Source: an uncultured Lachnospiraceae bacterium (lineage in GTDB: Bacteria; Bacillota; Clostridia; Lachnospirales; Lachnospiraceae). From it: DNA of 64,000 nucleotides. A program made the translations under genes and the position numbers. The DNA lies in NCBI GenBank assembly GCA_904395885.1, contig CAJFOF010000008.1:1-64000 (forward strand). Reading direction: 5' to 3'. Positions 26,028-34,812 of the stretch are shown here, in pieces. The notes under the pieces are model-generated. The model did not search any database, was not told the DNA's origin, and saw only the letters and a program-made list of their open reading frames with translations. Numbering within the stretch: the stretch's first letter is position 1; each line of letters starts with the position of its first letter.

Positions 26028-27515
26028 CTATACCCCCAGAATATCTTTCACTTCTTTTTTCATCTCATCTTTGCCGCATTCCCGGTTGTGGAGAACAGGA
26101 GCCGTCCGAATCTCTTCTACCGCCTGGGGAATCGGAATTCCGCTAAGGCGGCTCATCTGGTCAATGAGTTCAAATTCATCTACTTCGCCCTTCGGCCCCT
26201 GAATGGCTTCCATTACACTTCTGGAAAATTTATAGGGGCTTGCCGTTGAAGCGATAACTGTCTTTGTCTCATCGCCGGTCTTCTTTCTGTAGTCCTGGTA
26301 CACTGCCGCCGCCACGCCGGTGTGGGTATCCACCAGATAACCGGTTTTCTGGAAAAGGGTTTTTATCATCTCCCCATCCTGATCCTGAGTCGCATATCCT
26401 CCGATAAAATCTGTCAGGAAAGCCCTCATCTCACTGTCTACCGTATAGGCTCCGGTCCGGCTCAGGCTCTCCATCAATCCCCTGGTTTTTTCGCCGTCAC
26501 AGCCAGTGCTCAGATAGATCAGGCGCTCCAGGTTGCTGGAGATCAGGATGTCCATGGAGGGCGATGTCGTCAGGATAAACTCCCGGTTCCGGTCGTATTT
26601 CCCTGTGGAAAAGAAATCGTAGAGTACTTTATTTTCATTGGAAGCGCAGATCAGCTTTGCGATGGGCACCCCCATCCGCTTTGCAAAATACGCCGCCAGA
26701 ATATTGCCGAAATTCCCGGTAGGAACCGTTACATTGACTGGCTCCCCATCTGTGATCTCGCCGTGGGCCAGCAGCTTTGCATAGGCGTACACGTAATATA
26801 CGATCTGCGGAACCAGACGTCCGATGTTGATGGAATTGGCGCTGGAGAATTGAAATCCCTTGTCGGCCAGCTCTTTTGCCAGGTCCTGATCTCCAAAAAG
26901 CCTCTTCACGCCAGTCTGGGCATCGTCAAAGTTGCCGTGGATCGCCACCACACTGGTATTGCTTCCCTTCTGGGTACGCATCTGAAGTTCCTGTACCCGG
27001 CTCACTCCGCCTTTGGGATAAAAGACGATGATTCGTGTGCCCGGCACATCGGCGAAACCGGCCATAGCTGCTTTTCCTGTATCGCCGGAGGTGGCTGTCA
27101 GAACAACGATCTCTCTATCAACCTGGTTCTTCTTTGCTGCCGTCGTCATAAGGTGCGGAAGAATGGATAAAGCCATGTCTTTAAAGGCAATGGTCTTTCC
27201 GTGGAACAGTTCCAGGAAATACATGCCTCCTGCTTTCGCCATGGGAGCAATTTCTTCTGTGTCAAATTTACTGTCATAGGCTTTTGCAATGCAGTCTTTT
27301 AATTCTTCTTCTGTATAATCCGTTAAAAACGGCTTCATTACCGCATAGGCAGTCTCCTGATAGGACATCCCTGCCAGCTCTTCCATTGAGACCGAGAGGG
27401 CCGGAATCTCAGACGGCATGTACAGTCCCCCGTCCTCTGCCAAGCCCCGAAGAATTGCCTGGGAAGCCGTCACTCCCTTTTCTCCGCCTCGTGTACTTTG
27501 ATATGATAATGCCAT
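26028..27515 (-). CDS. thrC: Threonine synthase
   Basis: PLP enzyme converting O-phosphohomoserine to threonine. At 495 residues it matches the long subgroup of about 490-500. The N-terminus reads MALSYQSTRGGEKGVTASQA. The PLP-binding lysine is K112 in GKTIAFKDMALS, and the phosphate-binding loop is TATSGDTGKAA. The C-terminal domain includes VDTHTGVAAAVY. No T-box or other leader structure is seen in the 162 bases upstream. It has its own promoter, divergent from sfsA. Other threonine genes are not in the window. Confidence 0.95.
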   Translation of the reverse strand: MALSYQSTRGGEKGVTASQAILRGLAEDGGLYMPSEIPALSVSMEELAGMSYQETAYAVMKPFLTDYTEEELKDCIAKAYDSKFDTEEIAPMAKAGGMYFLELFHGKTIAFKDMALSILPHLMTTAAKKNQVDREIVVLTATSGDTGKAAMAGFADVPGTRIIVFYPKGGVSRVQELQMRTQKGSNTSVVAIHGNFDDAQTGVKRLFGDQDLAKELADKGFQFSSANSINIGRLVPQIVYYVYAYAKLLAHGEITDGEPVNVTVPTGNFGNILAAYFAKRMGVPIAKLICASNENKVLYDFFSTGKYDRNREFILTTSPSMDILISSNLERLIYLSTGCDGEKTRGLMESLSRTGAYTVDSEMRAFLTDFIGGYATQDQDGEMIKTLFQKTGYLVDTHTGVAAAVYQDYRKKTGDETKTVIASTASPYKFSRSVMEAIQGPKGEVDEFELIDQMSRLSGIPIPQAVEEIRTAPVLHNRECGKDEMKKEVKDILGV

Positions 27516-27566
27516 GGCTGCAACCTCTCTTCCGAATCCGTATTCAACACTGAAACATTTGTGGCA

Positions 27567-27595
27567 ATTCTAGCACACTTTCTATTCAGGTGCAA
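27567..27595 (-). promoter_or_regulatory. thrC promoter
   Basis: TTGCAC (27590-27595), a 17-base spacer and TAGAAT (27567-27572) on the minus strand, about 50 bases from the ATG. Confidence 0.8.
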
Positions 27596-27614
27596 GGCAA
27601 ATCGGTCTACGGAT

Positions 27615-27643
27615 TTGCCAAATTCAGATTTTCCCTGTATACT
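27615..27643 (+). promoter_or_regulatory. sfsA promoter
   Basis: TTGCCA (27615-27620), a 17-base spacer and TATACT (27638-27643), 35 bases upstream of the sfsA ATG. Confidence 0.8.
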
Positions 27644-27677
27644 TGCCTCATGAAACGTTAAGTAAGGAGAACTCTCT

Positions 27678-28391
27678 ATGCGCTACAATACCGTTCGTCC
27701 GGCTGTCTTTCTATCCCGGCCCAATCGATTTATTGCCTATGCAGACCTCACAGGCAGCACTGTCACCTGTCATGTGAAAAATACCGGCCGCTGCCGGGAG
27801 CTCTTGCTCCCGGGTACGACTATTTTTCTGGAAGACCATTCCGAAGCTTCCCTCACAACCAGGAAAACCCGGTACTCTGTTATCGCCGTTTTAAAGGAAC
27901 GGGAGAATCAGCCGCCCCTTCTTATCAACATGGACTCTCAGGCTCCCAATCAGGCCGCCTGGGAATGGATCCGTCAGGGCGGTCTGGCCGAATACGGAGC
28001 AGTTTCCGATCTCCGCAGGGAGGTCGTCTACGGGAACTCCCGCTTTGACCTGGCCTTTCTTTTGGATGGGAAGCCTGCGTTTATGGAAGTCAAAGGCGTC
28101 ACTCTGGAGGACCATGGTCTTGCCATGTTCCCCGACGCTCCAACAGAGCGCGGCGTCCGTCACCTTGCAGAGCTTTCCCGCGCTGCTGCCGAGGGGCTTT
28201 CCTGTTTCGTTTTATTTGTGATCCAGATGAAGGAGATAACAGGCTTTTCTCCCAACCGAGGGACTCATCCGGCTTTCGCCGATGCCCTGAAGGCTGCTTC
28301 TCAGTCCGGAGTCCATATCCTGGCAATGGACTGCGCCGTCACCCCGGATTCCATGACAGTGGACGCTCCGGTTCCGATTACTCTAAACTAA
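27678..28391 (+). CDS. sfsA: SfsA family DNA/RNA nuclease-like protein
   Basis: SfsA proteins combine an OB-fold with a PD-(D/E)xK-like nuclease domain. They were first described in E. coli as sugar fermentation stimulation proteins, and their physiological role is unsettled. The 237-residue product has the usual features: an N-terminal RPNRFIAYADL strand, TGRCRELLLPGT, the putative active-site cluster RFDLAFLLDGKPAFMEVKGV (Asp and Glu-x-Lys), and HPAFADALKAA near the end. The ATG follows AAGGAGAA. It is a single gene divergent from thrC. Confidence 0.9.
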   Translation: MRYNTVRPAVFLSRPNRFIAYADLTGSTVTCHVKNTGRCRELLLPGTTIFLEDHSEASLTTRKTRYSVIAVLKERENQPPLLINMDSQAPNQAAWEWIRQGGLAEYGAVSDLRREVVYGNSRFDLAFLLDGKPAFMEVKGVTLEDHGLAMFPDAPTERGVRHLAELSRAAAEGLSCFVLFVIQMKEITGFSPNRGTHPAFADALKAASQSGVHILAMDCAVTPDSMTVDAPVPITLN

Positions 28392-28415
28392 GAGCGAAGG
28401 AAAAGGCTGCAGGTC

Positions 28416-28432
28416 AATGGTTCTTAACCATT
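28416..28432. repeat. Inverted repeat between sfsA and feoA
   Basis: AATGGTT-ctt-AACCATT pairs 7+7 bases, 54 bases upstream of feoA. It could be an operator for an iron-responsive regulator, but it matches neither the Fur nor DtxR consensus well and has no T-tract. Confidence 0.35.
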
Positions 28433-28485
28433 TGGCTCTGGTTGCATATCCTGGTATTAACTGTTCCTTTTCGTGATGTGATGAT

Positions 28486-28728
28486 ATGGTCGTCCCATTA
28501 AATCAGATAAAGGCCGGCGAAACGGCTCAGGTCGCCTTCCTGGCCGGAGAAGACGCAATGGCTCTTCGCCTGTTCGACCTGGGTTTTGTCCCTGGCGAAA
28601 CCATCTCCTGTGTCTTAAAAGGCCGGGGCGGCGGCATGTCGGCCTATTTGGTTCGATGTGCCGTTATTGCTCTCCGCGAAAAAAACGCCCTGGAAATTTT
28701 TGTTTCCAGGGCTGAAAATGCCGAATAA
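28486..28728 (+). CDS. feoA: Ferrous iron transport protein A (FeoA)
   Basis: Small cytosolic SH3-like protein that supports the FeoB ferrous-iron channel. The 80 residues include the FeoA hallmarks LRLFDLGFVPGETISCV (the conserved turn and glycine), followed by GGMSAYLVRCAVIALRE. The start at 28486 lacks a strong ribosome binding site (GTGATGATATGG context), so expression may be low or the start imprecise. Its usual partner, feoB, is not adjacent but lies 4.2 kb downstream at 32920 on the same strand, beyond two minus-strand genes. Confidence 0.85.
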   Translation: MVVPLNQIKAGETAQVAFLAGEDAMALRLFDLGFVPGETISCVLKGRGGGMSAYLVRCAVIALREKNALEIFVSRAENAE

Positions 28729-28734
28729 TTTCTG

Positions 28735-30774
28735 TTATCTTTTCTGTTCCCCAGCCGGCACCTCTTTTTGCCGGCTGTGATTCTGGCCGCTCTTTCTCCG
28801 TCCCCTTCTGTCCCTGTCTCTGCTTCGGCGGCCGTGCTCGCTCTTTCCCCGCTCAAAACATCTTTCACAGATAGAAAAAGGATAGTTCCAATCCAGCTCG
28901 CGTCCACAGATAGAACATTTTTTGGAATAGCTTCCGCATTCCGTCTTTAGAATCCGGCTGATCTCCTGCTCCGTCTCCCGGCGTTCTTCCTCCAGATTCT
29001 CCTGCTGAATCGGCAGTGCCACTTTTCTGGAAAATTGAAAATACAGATCCAGCATCTTGTAGTAGCTCTCCAAGTCATACAGGTCGGTTCCCGGACTGTA
29101 GGGGAATTCCAGCTCGTCCACATCCCGGTACTCCCGACAGTAATCTTTCCACAAATCTACCACCAATTTATTGTTGATATCAATGGCGCAGGTAATCAGC
29201 TTATAAATTTCCTGCTTGCTGAATTCTTTTAAATGGTCCCGGTGAACCGTCAAAAAATGTTGATACAAGGCGAGAAGCTCATCTACCTCCATCTTCTGAT
29301 AAATAGCCGGCGCATCCATAGAGGCCCAGATCTTGATCAAATGATCGATATCGGCAGGAAGATTCAGAAGCTGTTCCGGAAAGCCGATATAGGCTTTCAT
29401 GATCGGCACAGGCAGCCTGGAAAGGCCGTCCTCGATCATGTCAATCCCGTCAATGGCCGCAACAAATCCTTCCTCATATATCCCAAAACGTCCGGCGCGG
29501 CCTGCGATCTGTTTGATTTCTCCTGGCTCCAGCGGCCGTTTTACAGTGCCGTCAAATTTAGAGGTTTCCACAAAAACAATTCTGCGGATGGGAAGATTCA
29601 GGCCCATACCAATTGCATCTGTGCTGACCACCACATCCGTCTCTTTCTCCAGAAAACGGCGCACCTGCTCCCTGCGAGTCGCCGGCGGAAGGCTTCCGTA
29701 AATTACGCTGCAGGAAATCCCCTGCTTTTCAAGGTGGGCCGCCAGGGCCAGAACCGATTTTTTGGAAAATACGATGAGGGCATCTCCCTTTCTGAGATTG
29801 TTTAACAGAGAATAGGGCTTTTTCTCTACCGTCAGCCTGGTATTTCTTTTGTGACGGACAATGCGGTAGGTGTCATGGCAGCGTTTGATCATCTGGGTGA
29901 TGATCGATTCTGCCTCCGGCGCCATACACAGATGAATCTCCTCGGCCCGAAGCCCCAAAATCGCTCTGGTCCAGTTATGTCCCCTGTATGGGTCTCCTAC
30001 CATCTGACACTCATCTACGACAACAATATCAAAATACTCATGGTCATTGAGCATTTCAACGGTACACGCCTGACACACCGCCCCCGGGACCTCGATGGTC
30101 TCCTCTCCCGTCACCATAGAACAGGGGACATTTTCTCCGTTGCACTTGTCGTAAACCTCCAGCGCCAGGAGACGCAGGGGCCCGAAATAAGCTCCGTGGG
30201 AGGCCTCCTTTAAGCGCTCCAAGGCATCGTGAGTCTTTCCGCTGTTTGTGGGGCCGATATGGAGGATAAATTTCCGTTTCATTGCCCTGGCCTCCGGATA
30301 TTCATCTTCAGGCCGCTTTTCCATAGATTCCGAAATTCCTCTCTGAATCGCTTTGGGAATATAGAAAAGCTGGTACGATCTCTTCAGGGAGTTTGTCAGG
30401 AGATAACGCCGAATTCCCTGCATCTTTAAAATCTGTTCCAGCTCCCCTTCGGTCATATCCGGCAGAAATTTCAGATCCCATATGGCCAGATCGCGGCAAA
30501 AACCACGCGCCTGTTCCATATACGCCTCTATAGCCGCCTTCTGCTCTTCGGAGCGAACCGTATGTTCTTTGTGCATCAGGTAAGCGCAGACCTTTGCCAG
30601 CATTGCGTGGATATCATTCAGCTCATTGGATTTCTCCACTTCTTCCAGCGTGGAAAGGCACAGCTTTTCCATTCGCTTTTTTACCTCTCCGGTAGTCATA
30701 GAACGGTAGCGTTTATTCACATATCCTAAAAATAATTCTTCATAATAATCCCCTAAAAATTGCGTAATTTCCAT
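28735..30774 (-). CDS. Suv3-like DEAD/DEAH-box helicase with C-terminal zinc ribbon
   Basis: ATP-dependent nucleic-acid helicase of 679 residues related to Suv3, the mitochondrial RNA degradosome helicase. Residues 1-165 form a novel-looking helical N-domain. Walker A is GPTNSGKT at 174-181 and motif II DECQ at 254-257; SUV3 proteins have a DEIQ-type box, and GPTNSGKT is their signature. Motif VI appears as QIAGRAGRFG. A Suv3-type C-domain follows. The C-terminus adds a four-cysteine pair (KCSICGREL and ICERCF) and an Arg/Lys-rich tail that probably binds RNA. Adjacent to an EF-G-like GTPase gene on the same strand (16 bases apart), suggesting joint expression and an RNA/translation role. Confidence 0.8.
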   Translation of the reverse strand: MEITQFLGDYYEELFLGYVNKRYRSMTTGEVKKRMEKLCLSTLEEVEKSNELNDIHAMLAKVCAYLMHKEHTVRSEEQKAAIEAYMEQARGFCRDLAIWDLKFLPDMTEGELEQILKMQGIRRYLLTNSLKRSYQLFYIPKAIQRGISESMEKRPEDEYPEARAMKRKFILHIGPTNSGKTHDALERLKEASHGAYFGPLRLLALEVYDKCNGENVPCSMVTGEETIEVPGAVCQACTVEMLNDHEYFDIVVVDECQMVGDPYRGHNWTRAILGLRAEEIHLCMAPEAESIITQMIKRCHDTYRIVRHKRNTRLTVEKKPYSLLNNLRKGDALIVFSKKSVLALAAHLEKQGISCSVIYGSLPPATRREQVRRFLEKETDVVVSTDAIGMGLNLPIRRIVFVETSKFDGTVKRPLEPGEIKQIAGRAGRFGIYEEGFVAAIDGIDMIEDGLSRLPVPIMKAYIGFPEQLLNLPADIDHLIKIWASMDAPAIYQKMEVDELLALYQHFLTVHRDHLKEFSKQEIYKLITCAIDINNKLVVDLWKDYCREYRDVDELEFPYSPGTDLYDLESYYKMLDLYFQFSRKVALPIQQENLEEERRETEQEISRILKTECGSYSKKCSICGRELDWNYPFSICERCFERGKSEHGRRSRDRDRRGRRKSGQNHSRQKEVPAGEQKR

Positions 30775-30790
30775 TTTTTAAACTCCGTTC

Positions 30791-32806
30791 CTAACTTTCA
30801 CCATCCGGCTTTTCCCGGATTACTTCCCGGGGCAGATGGATATACTCTTCTACTTTGTCCCAGTTTACCACAAATCCGGCTCCGTGGGAACAAAAAACCG
30901 ATGAAGAAGGATTTTCTTTATCAGCGCCCTTGTCATAAGCTCTCTCTTTTATCACTTCATCCGAATTGTGGCAGGGGCGATAGCCTTCTGTCACCATAGA
31001 AACGCTGCCGCCCCCTCTGGTAAGGGCCGCCAATTCCATCCCGTAATCCATAAATTCACACGCCGGTCCGGCTCCCCGTATCCGGACAGTCTTTCCTAAC
31101 CGTTCCGGCGGCTCAAAAGAACCGCTGCGTTTTTGGATATCGGCCATAATCTTTCCCGCATACTCTTCTTCCGCCGCAATTTCCAGGCTGCAGTAAGGCT
31201 CCAGCAAAATATTATTTGCTTTTTCCAGCCCCTGACGAATAGCCCGGTAAACGGCCTGCCGGAAATCGCCTCCCTCCGTGTGCTTCAGGTGCGCTCTCCC
31301 TGACGTCAGCACAATTCGGACATCTGTCAGCGGCGAACCAGTCAGGATCCCCTTATGGACCCGTTCAAAAACATGAGTCTTCACTAAATTCTGATAGTTT
31401 TCCCCTAAAGTATCCACATGGCACTCACTGTCAAAGGTAATCCCGCTCCCTCTTGGGGCCGGTTCCAGTCTCAGATGAACTTCCGCATAATGGCGCAAAG
31501 GTTCATAGTGTCCAAACCCCATCACTGGCTTCCCAATGGTTTCTTTGTACAAAACCTGGGGTCTGGAAAATTCCGCCTGAATTCCAAACCGTTCCTCCAA
31601 AACCTGTTTCAGAACTTCCAGCTCAATGTTCCCCATCACGCTTACCAGAATACTGCCGTCTTCCCTGTGTTCTGCCGCCAATTGCGGTTCTTCCTCTTCC
31701 AGAATTTTAAGAACTTTTAAAAGCTTGTGGCTGTCTGTTTCTTCCGAAACCACTTTCGCCTGAAATGCAGGAATCATCCGGAAAGACAATTTCTTTTCTT
31801 CCTCATCCGCTCCGCTCCCATCACTCTCCAGCAGAGAGCCGCAGGACACATCAGACAGTCCTGTTACACCGCAGAGCAAACCTGCCGAAACGGTTTCCGA
31901 ACTCTGACTCTTCTCTCCTGAATAGATACGTATCTCGTTCACCTTTCCGGCAGTACCTTTCCGGGAGAAAAGTTCTTCCCTGGCACTCAGCGTTCCCCTC
32001 AAAACTTTTAAGAAGGTAACTCGCTGCCCCTTTCCGTCATGACGGATTTTGTAGACTCGCCCTGTGAAACTCCCGTTTTCCTGATAGTTGGTCCGGGTAA
32101 GACAGTGAAAAGCTCTGAAAAATTCCTGAATTCCCTGATCCTTTGCCGCCGATCCCCTGAAACACAAAAAAGCCCTTCGCCCCTCTATCAGCCGGGTCAA
32201 AACTCCGGACAGCTCTGAGGCATCTATCTCTTCCCCATTCAGATAGCGTTCCGCCAAATCGTCATCCCGCTCTGCGGCAAACTCCACCAGTTCTTCTGAA
32301 AGCCGTCCCTTTCCCTCTCCCAAGGTTTCTCCGTCCTCTTCTCCTACCAAAAAAGCATCCTTTGTCAGCTTTTCCCGGAGTTCTTCCATCACCCGGACCT
32401 CATCCGCTGTCTCCAGATCCATTTTATTTAGAAAGAAGAACACCGGCACCCGATACCGCTCCAGCAGGCGGAATAGTGTAATGGTATGGGCTGCCACTCC
32501 CTTCGACGCATCAATGAGAACAATGGCATAGTCCAGAACCGTCACCGCCCGCTCAGTCTCCGGCGAAAAATCCACATGGCCGGGAGTATCCAGAAGGCAG
32601 TAGGTATCCCCCTGGTACTCAAACTGGCTCTGTCCTGCATAAATAGTGATTCCTCTCGCCTTTTCAACCTCGTCGGTGTCCAGCAGGGTAGTTCCCGCAT
32701 CCACTCTGCCCGGAAAGCGCACAATACCCATATGGTATAAAAGATTCTCCGAAAATGTTGTTTTTCCGCTGTCCACGTGGGCCAGGACGCCAAATGTCTT
32801 CTTCAT
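30791..32806 (-). CDS. TetM/EF-G-like translational GTPase (ribosomal protection protein family)
   Basis: Ribosome-associated GTPase of 671 residues. It carries G1 AHVDSGKTT at 9-17, G3 DTPGH, G4 NKMD, then EF-G-like domains II-V, and has the TetM-type compact N-terminus MKKTFGVLAHVDSGKTTF. It is longer than Tet(M)/Tet(O) (about 640) and has divergent, acidic insertions in the middle. It could be a tetracycline ribosomal protection protein, or an uncharacterised family member with no resistance role; sequence alone does not decide. The ATG at 32806 follows GGAGAGGAG. Terminal neighbour of the Suv3-like gene, divergent from feoB. Confidence 0.8.
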   Translation of the reverse strand: MKKTFGVLAHVDSGKTTFSENLLYHMGIVRFPGRVDAGTTLLDTDEVEKARGITIYAGQSQFEYQGDTYCLLDTPGHVDFSPETERAVTVLDYAIVLIDASKGVAAHTITLFRLLERYRVPVFFFLNKMDLETADEVRVMEELREKLTKDAFLVGEEDGETLGEGKGRLSEELVEFAAERDDDLAERYLNGEEIDASELSGVLTRLIEGRRAFLCFRGSAAKDQGIQEFFRAFHCLTRTNYQENGSFTGRVYKIRHDGKGQRVTFLKVLRGTLSAREELFSRKGTAGKVNEIRIYSGEKSQSSETVSAGLLCGVTGLSDVSCGSLLESDGSGADEEEKKLSFRMIPAFQAKVVSEETDSHKLLKVLKILEEEEPQLAAEHREDGSILVSVMGNIELEVLKQVLEERFGIQAEFSRPQVLYKETIGKPVMGFGHYEPLRHYAEVHLRLEPAPRGSGITFDSECHVDTLGENYQNLVKTHVFERVHKGILTGSPLTDVRIVLTSGRAHLKHTEGGDFRQAVYRAIRQGLEKANNILLEPYCSLEIAAEEEYAGKIMADIQKRSGSFEPPERLGKTVRIRGAGPACEFMDYGMELAALTRGGGSVSMVTEGYRPCHNSDEVIKERAYDKGADKENPSSSVFCSHGAGFVVNWDKVEEYIHLPREVIREKPDGES

Positions 32807-32919
32807 AGTTTTCTCCTCTCCAGGGTGGAATAGCACAGATTCCTCTCCCTGCTCATAGATAAAAGGTAAAAGCTGCCGCCTTCCAGAATTCCCCACAGGC
32901 GGCCCGGCTGGAGGTATTC

Positions 32920-34812
32920 ATGGAAAAAAGACCTATCGTTGCTGCGTTGGCAGGCAATCCCAATGTAGGCAAAAGCAGTATTTTTAACGGTCTGACCGGC
33001 TTACGGCAGCACACCGGAAATTGGCCGGGCAAGACAGTGGCCTCCGCTCAGGGCGTTTTTCAGTATGGCGGGAGAGACTTCCTTCTGGTTGATCTCCCTG
33101 GCACCTATTCCCTCTGTCCCCATTCGGAGGAAGAAGAGGTTACCCGCAATTTTCTCGCTTCCGGCCAAGCCGATGTCATTGTAGCCGTCTGTGATGCCAC
33201 CTGTTTGGAGCGTGGACTCTACCTTCTCTCCCAGATTACCCGGCTGGATTGCGTCAGAGATCACGGTCTTCCCATCGTGCTCTGTATCAATCTCTGTGAC
33301 GAGGCCGAAAAAAAGGGAATCTCCATCGACTTTTCCCTTCTTCAGGATGTCCTTCAGATTCCTGTGGTTCCCTGCTGTGCCAGACGGTCTTGCACCTTCC
33401 ATGAGATCCGACAGGCCATTTTTGATGCCAGCAGTCAAAAGTTTTCTTATGACTGCCTGGATTTTTCGCCGAAACTTTTGGCGGCCGAGACGGTTTCCTA
33501 CAGCCGGACCGATTACCGGGCCAGAGATGAACTGATCGACCGGATCGTTACCGGACCTGTTTCAGGCAAAATTATTATGGCCGGCCTGCTGATGCTGATT
33601 TTCTGGCTCACCATGGCCGGAGCCAACTACCCGTCTCAGCTCTTATGGGACGCTCTGTTCCAGGCGGAGAGCTGGCTGGCGGAAGGTCTGACGGCGCTCT
33701 CTGCTCCAGAATGGGTCATCAGCTCTCTCGTATATGGCCTTTACCGGGTGTTAGCCTGGGTGGTCTCCGTCATGCTGCCTCCCATGGCCATTTTCTTTCC
33801 CCTTTTTACCCTTCTGGAAGACCTTGGCTACCTTCCCAGGGTGGCCTTTCACATGGATAAGGCCTTTGAACGCTGCAGATCCTGCGGAAAGCAGTGCCTC
33901 ACTATGGCTATGGGGCTGGGCTGCAATGCCGCTGGCGTCACAGGCTGCCGGATCATCGATTCTCCTAGGGAACGGCTGATCGCTATCCTGACCAATTCCA
34001 TGGTTCCGTGCAACGGCCGTTTTCCCACGCTGTTTACCCTCATTACTCTTTTTTTTACCGCCGGTATTCAGAGAAGCTCCGCCGGATCTTTAGCCGCTGC
34101 CGCCTGTCTTACGCTTATTATCCTGCTGGGTGTTTTTGCCACCCTTGGCGCTTCGTGGTTCTTGTCCCACACTCTGTTAAAGGGCGTCCCCTCTTCCTTC
34201 ACACTGGAGCTGCCGCCTTACCGCCGTCCCCAGATCGGCCGGGTCATCCTTCGTTCCATTTTTGATCGCACTCTGTTTGTCCTCGGCCGGGCCGCAGCCG
34301 TAGCTGCTCCGGCAGGTCTTCTGATCTGGGGCCTGGCCAATATCGCTTACGTGGGGCCGGAAAACGGATTTTTCGCGCTGGCCCGAACCGGAATCAACAG
34401 TGAACTCGCCTCAAATGCCCCCACTCTTCTCGCTCTTCTGACAGGACTCTTCGATCCTCTAGGACGGCTGATGGGACTGGACGGCGTAATACTCACCGGA
34501 TTTATCCTGGGGTTTCCGGCAAATGAGATCGTCCTCCCGATTATTCTGATGGCTTACCTTCAGTCCGGCGTCCTGACGGATATGAGTGATTCTGTGGTCT
34601 TAAGGGAACTTCTCGCAGCCAACGGGTGGACCTGGCAGACCGCTGTCTCCATGGTCCTGTTCTGCCTGTTCCACTGGCCTTGTTCTACTACTCTTTTGAC
34701 CATAAAAAAAGAGACCGGCTCCTGGAAATGGACGGCTGTCTCCGCCGCCCTTCCCACCCTCCTGGGTATTGGAGCCTGCATCACGATTACGGCTGTTTTC
34801 CGAATCTTCTAA
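32920..34812 (+). CDS. feoB: Ferrous iron transport protein B (FeoB)
   Basis: Inner-membrane Fe(II) transporter with a cytosolic GTPase domain. It has 630 residues: G1 GNPNVGKS at 12-19, the GTPase G3 region around VDLPGTYSL, LCINLCDE in the G4 region (not the usual NKxD), then about eight to ten membrane helices and the second-half motif GCNAAGVTGCRIID. A cysteine-rich Gate motif (RSCGKQC) follows the first half. The ATG has GGAGG six bases upstream. The G4 variation (NLCD) is compatible with FeoB, which often has NMMD or NLMD. Partner feoA is detached, 4.2 kb upstream. Confidence 0.93.
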   Translation: MEKRPIVAALAGNPNVGKSSIFNGLTGLRQHTGNWPGKTVASAQGVFQYGGRDFLLVDLPGTYSLCPHSEEEEVTRNFLASGQADVIVAVCDATCLERGLYLLSQITRLDCVRDHGLPIVLCINLCDEAEKKGISIDFSLLQDVLQIPVVPCCARRSCTFHEIRQAIFDASSQKFSYDCLDFSPKLLAAETVSYSRTDYRARDELIDRIVTGPVSGKIIMAGLLMLIFWLTMAGANYPSQLLWDALFQAESWLAEGLTALSAPEWVISSLVYGLYRVLAWVVSVMLPPMAIFFPLFTLLEDLGYLPRVAFHMDKAFERCRSCGKQCLTMAMGLGCNAAGVTGCRIIDSPRERLIAILTNSMVPCNGRFPTLFTLITLFFTAGIQRSSAGSLAAAACLTLIILLGVFATLGASWFLSHTLLKGVPSSFTLELPPYRRPQIGRVILRSIFDRTLFVLGRAAAVAAPAGLLIWGLANIAYVGPENGFFALARTGINSELASNAPTLLALLTGLFDPLGRLMGLDGVILTGFILGFPANEIVLPIILMAYLQSGVLTDMSDSVVLRELLAANGWTWQTAVSMVLFCLFHWPCSTTLLTIKKETGSWKWTAVSAALPTLLGIGACITITAVFRIF

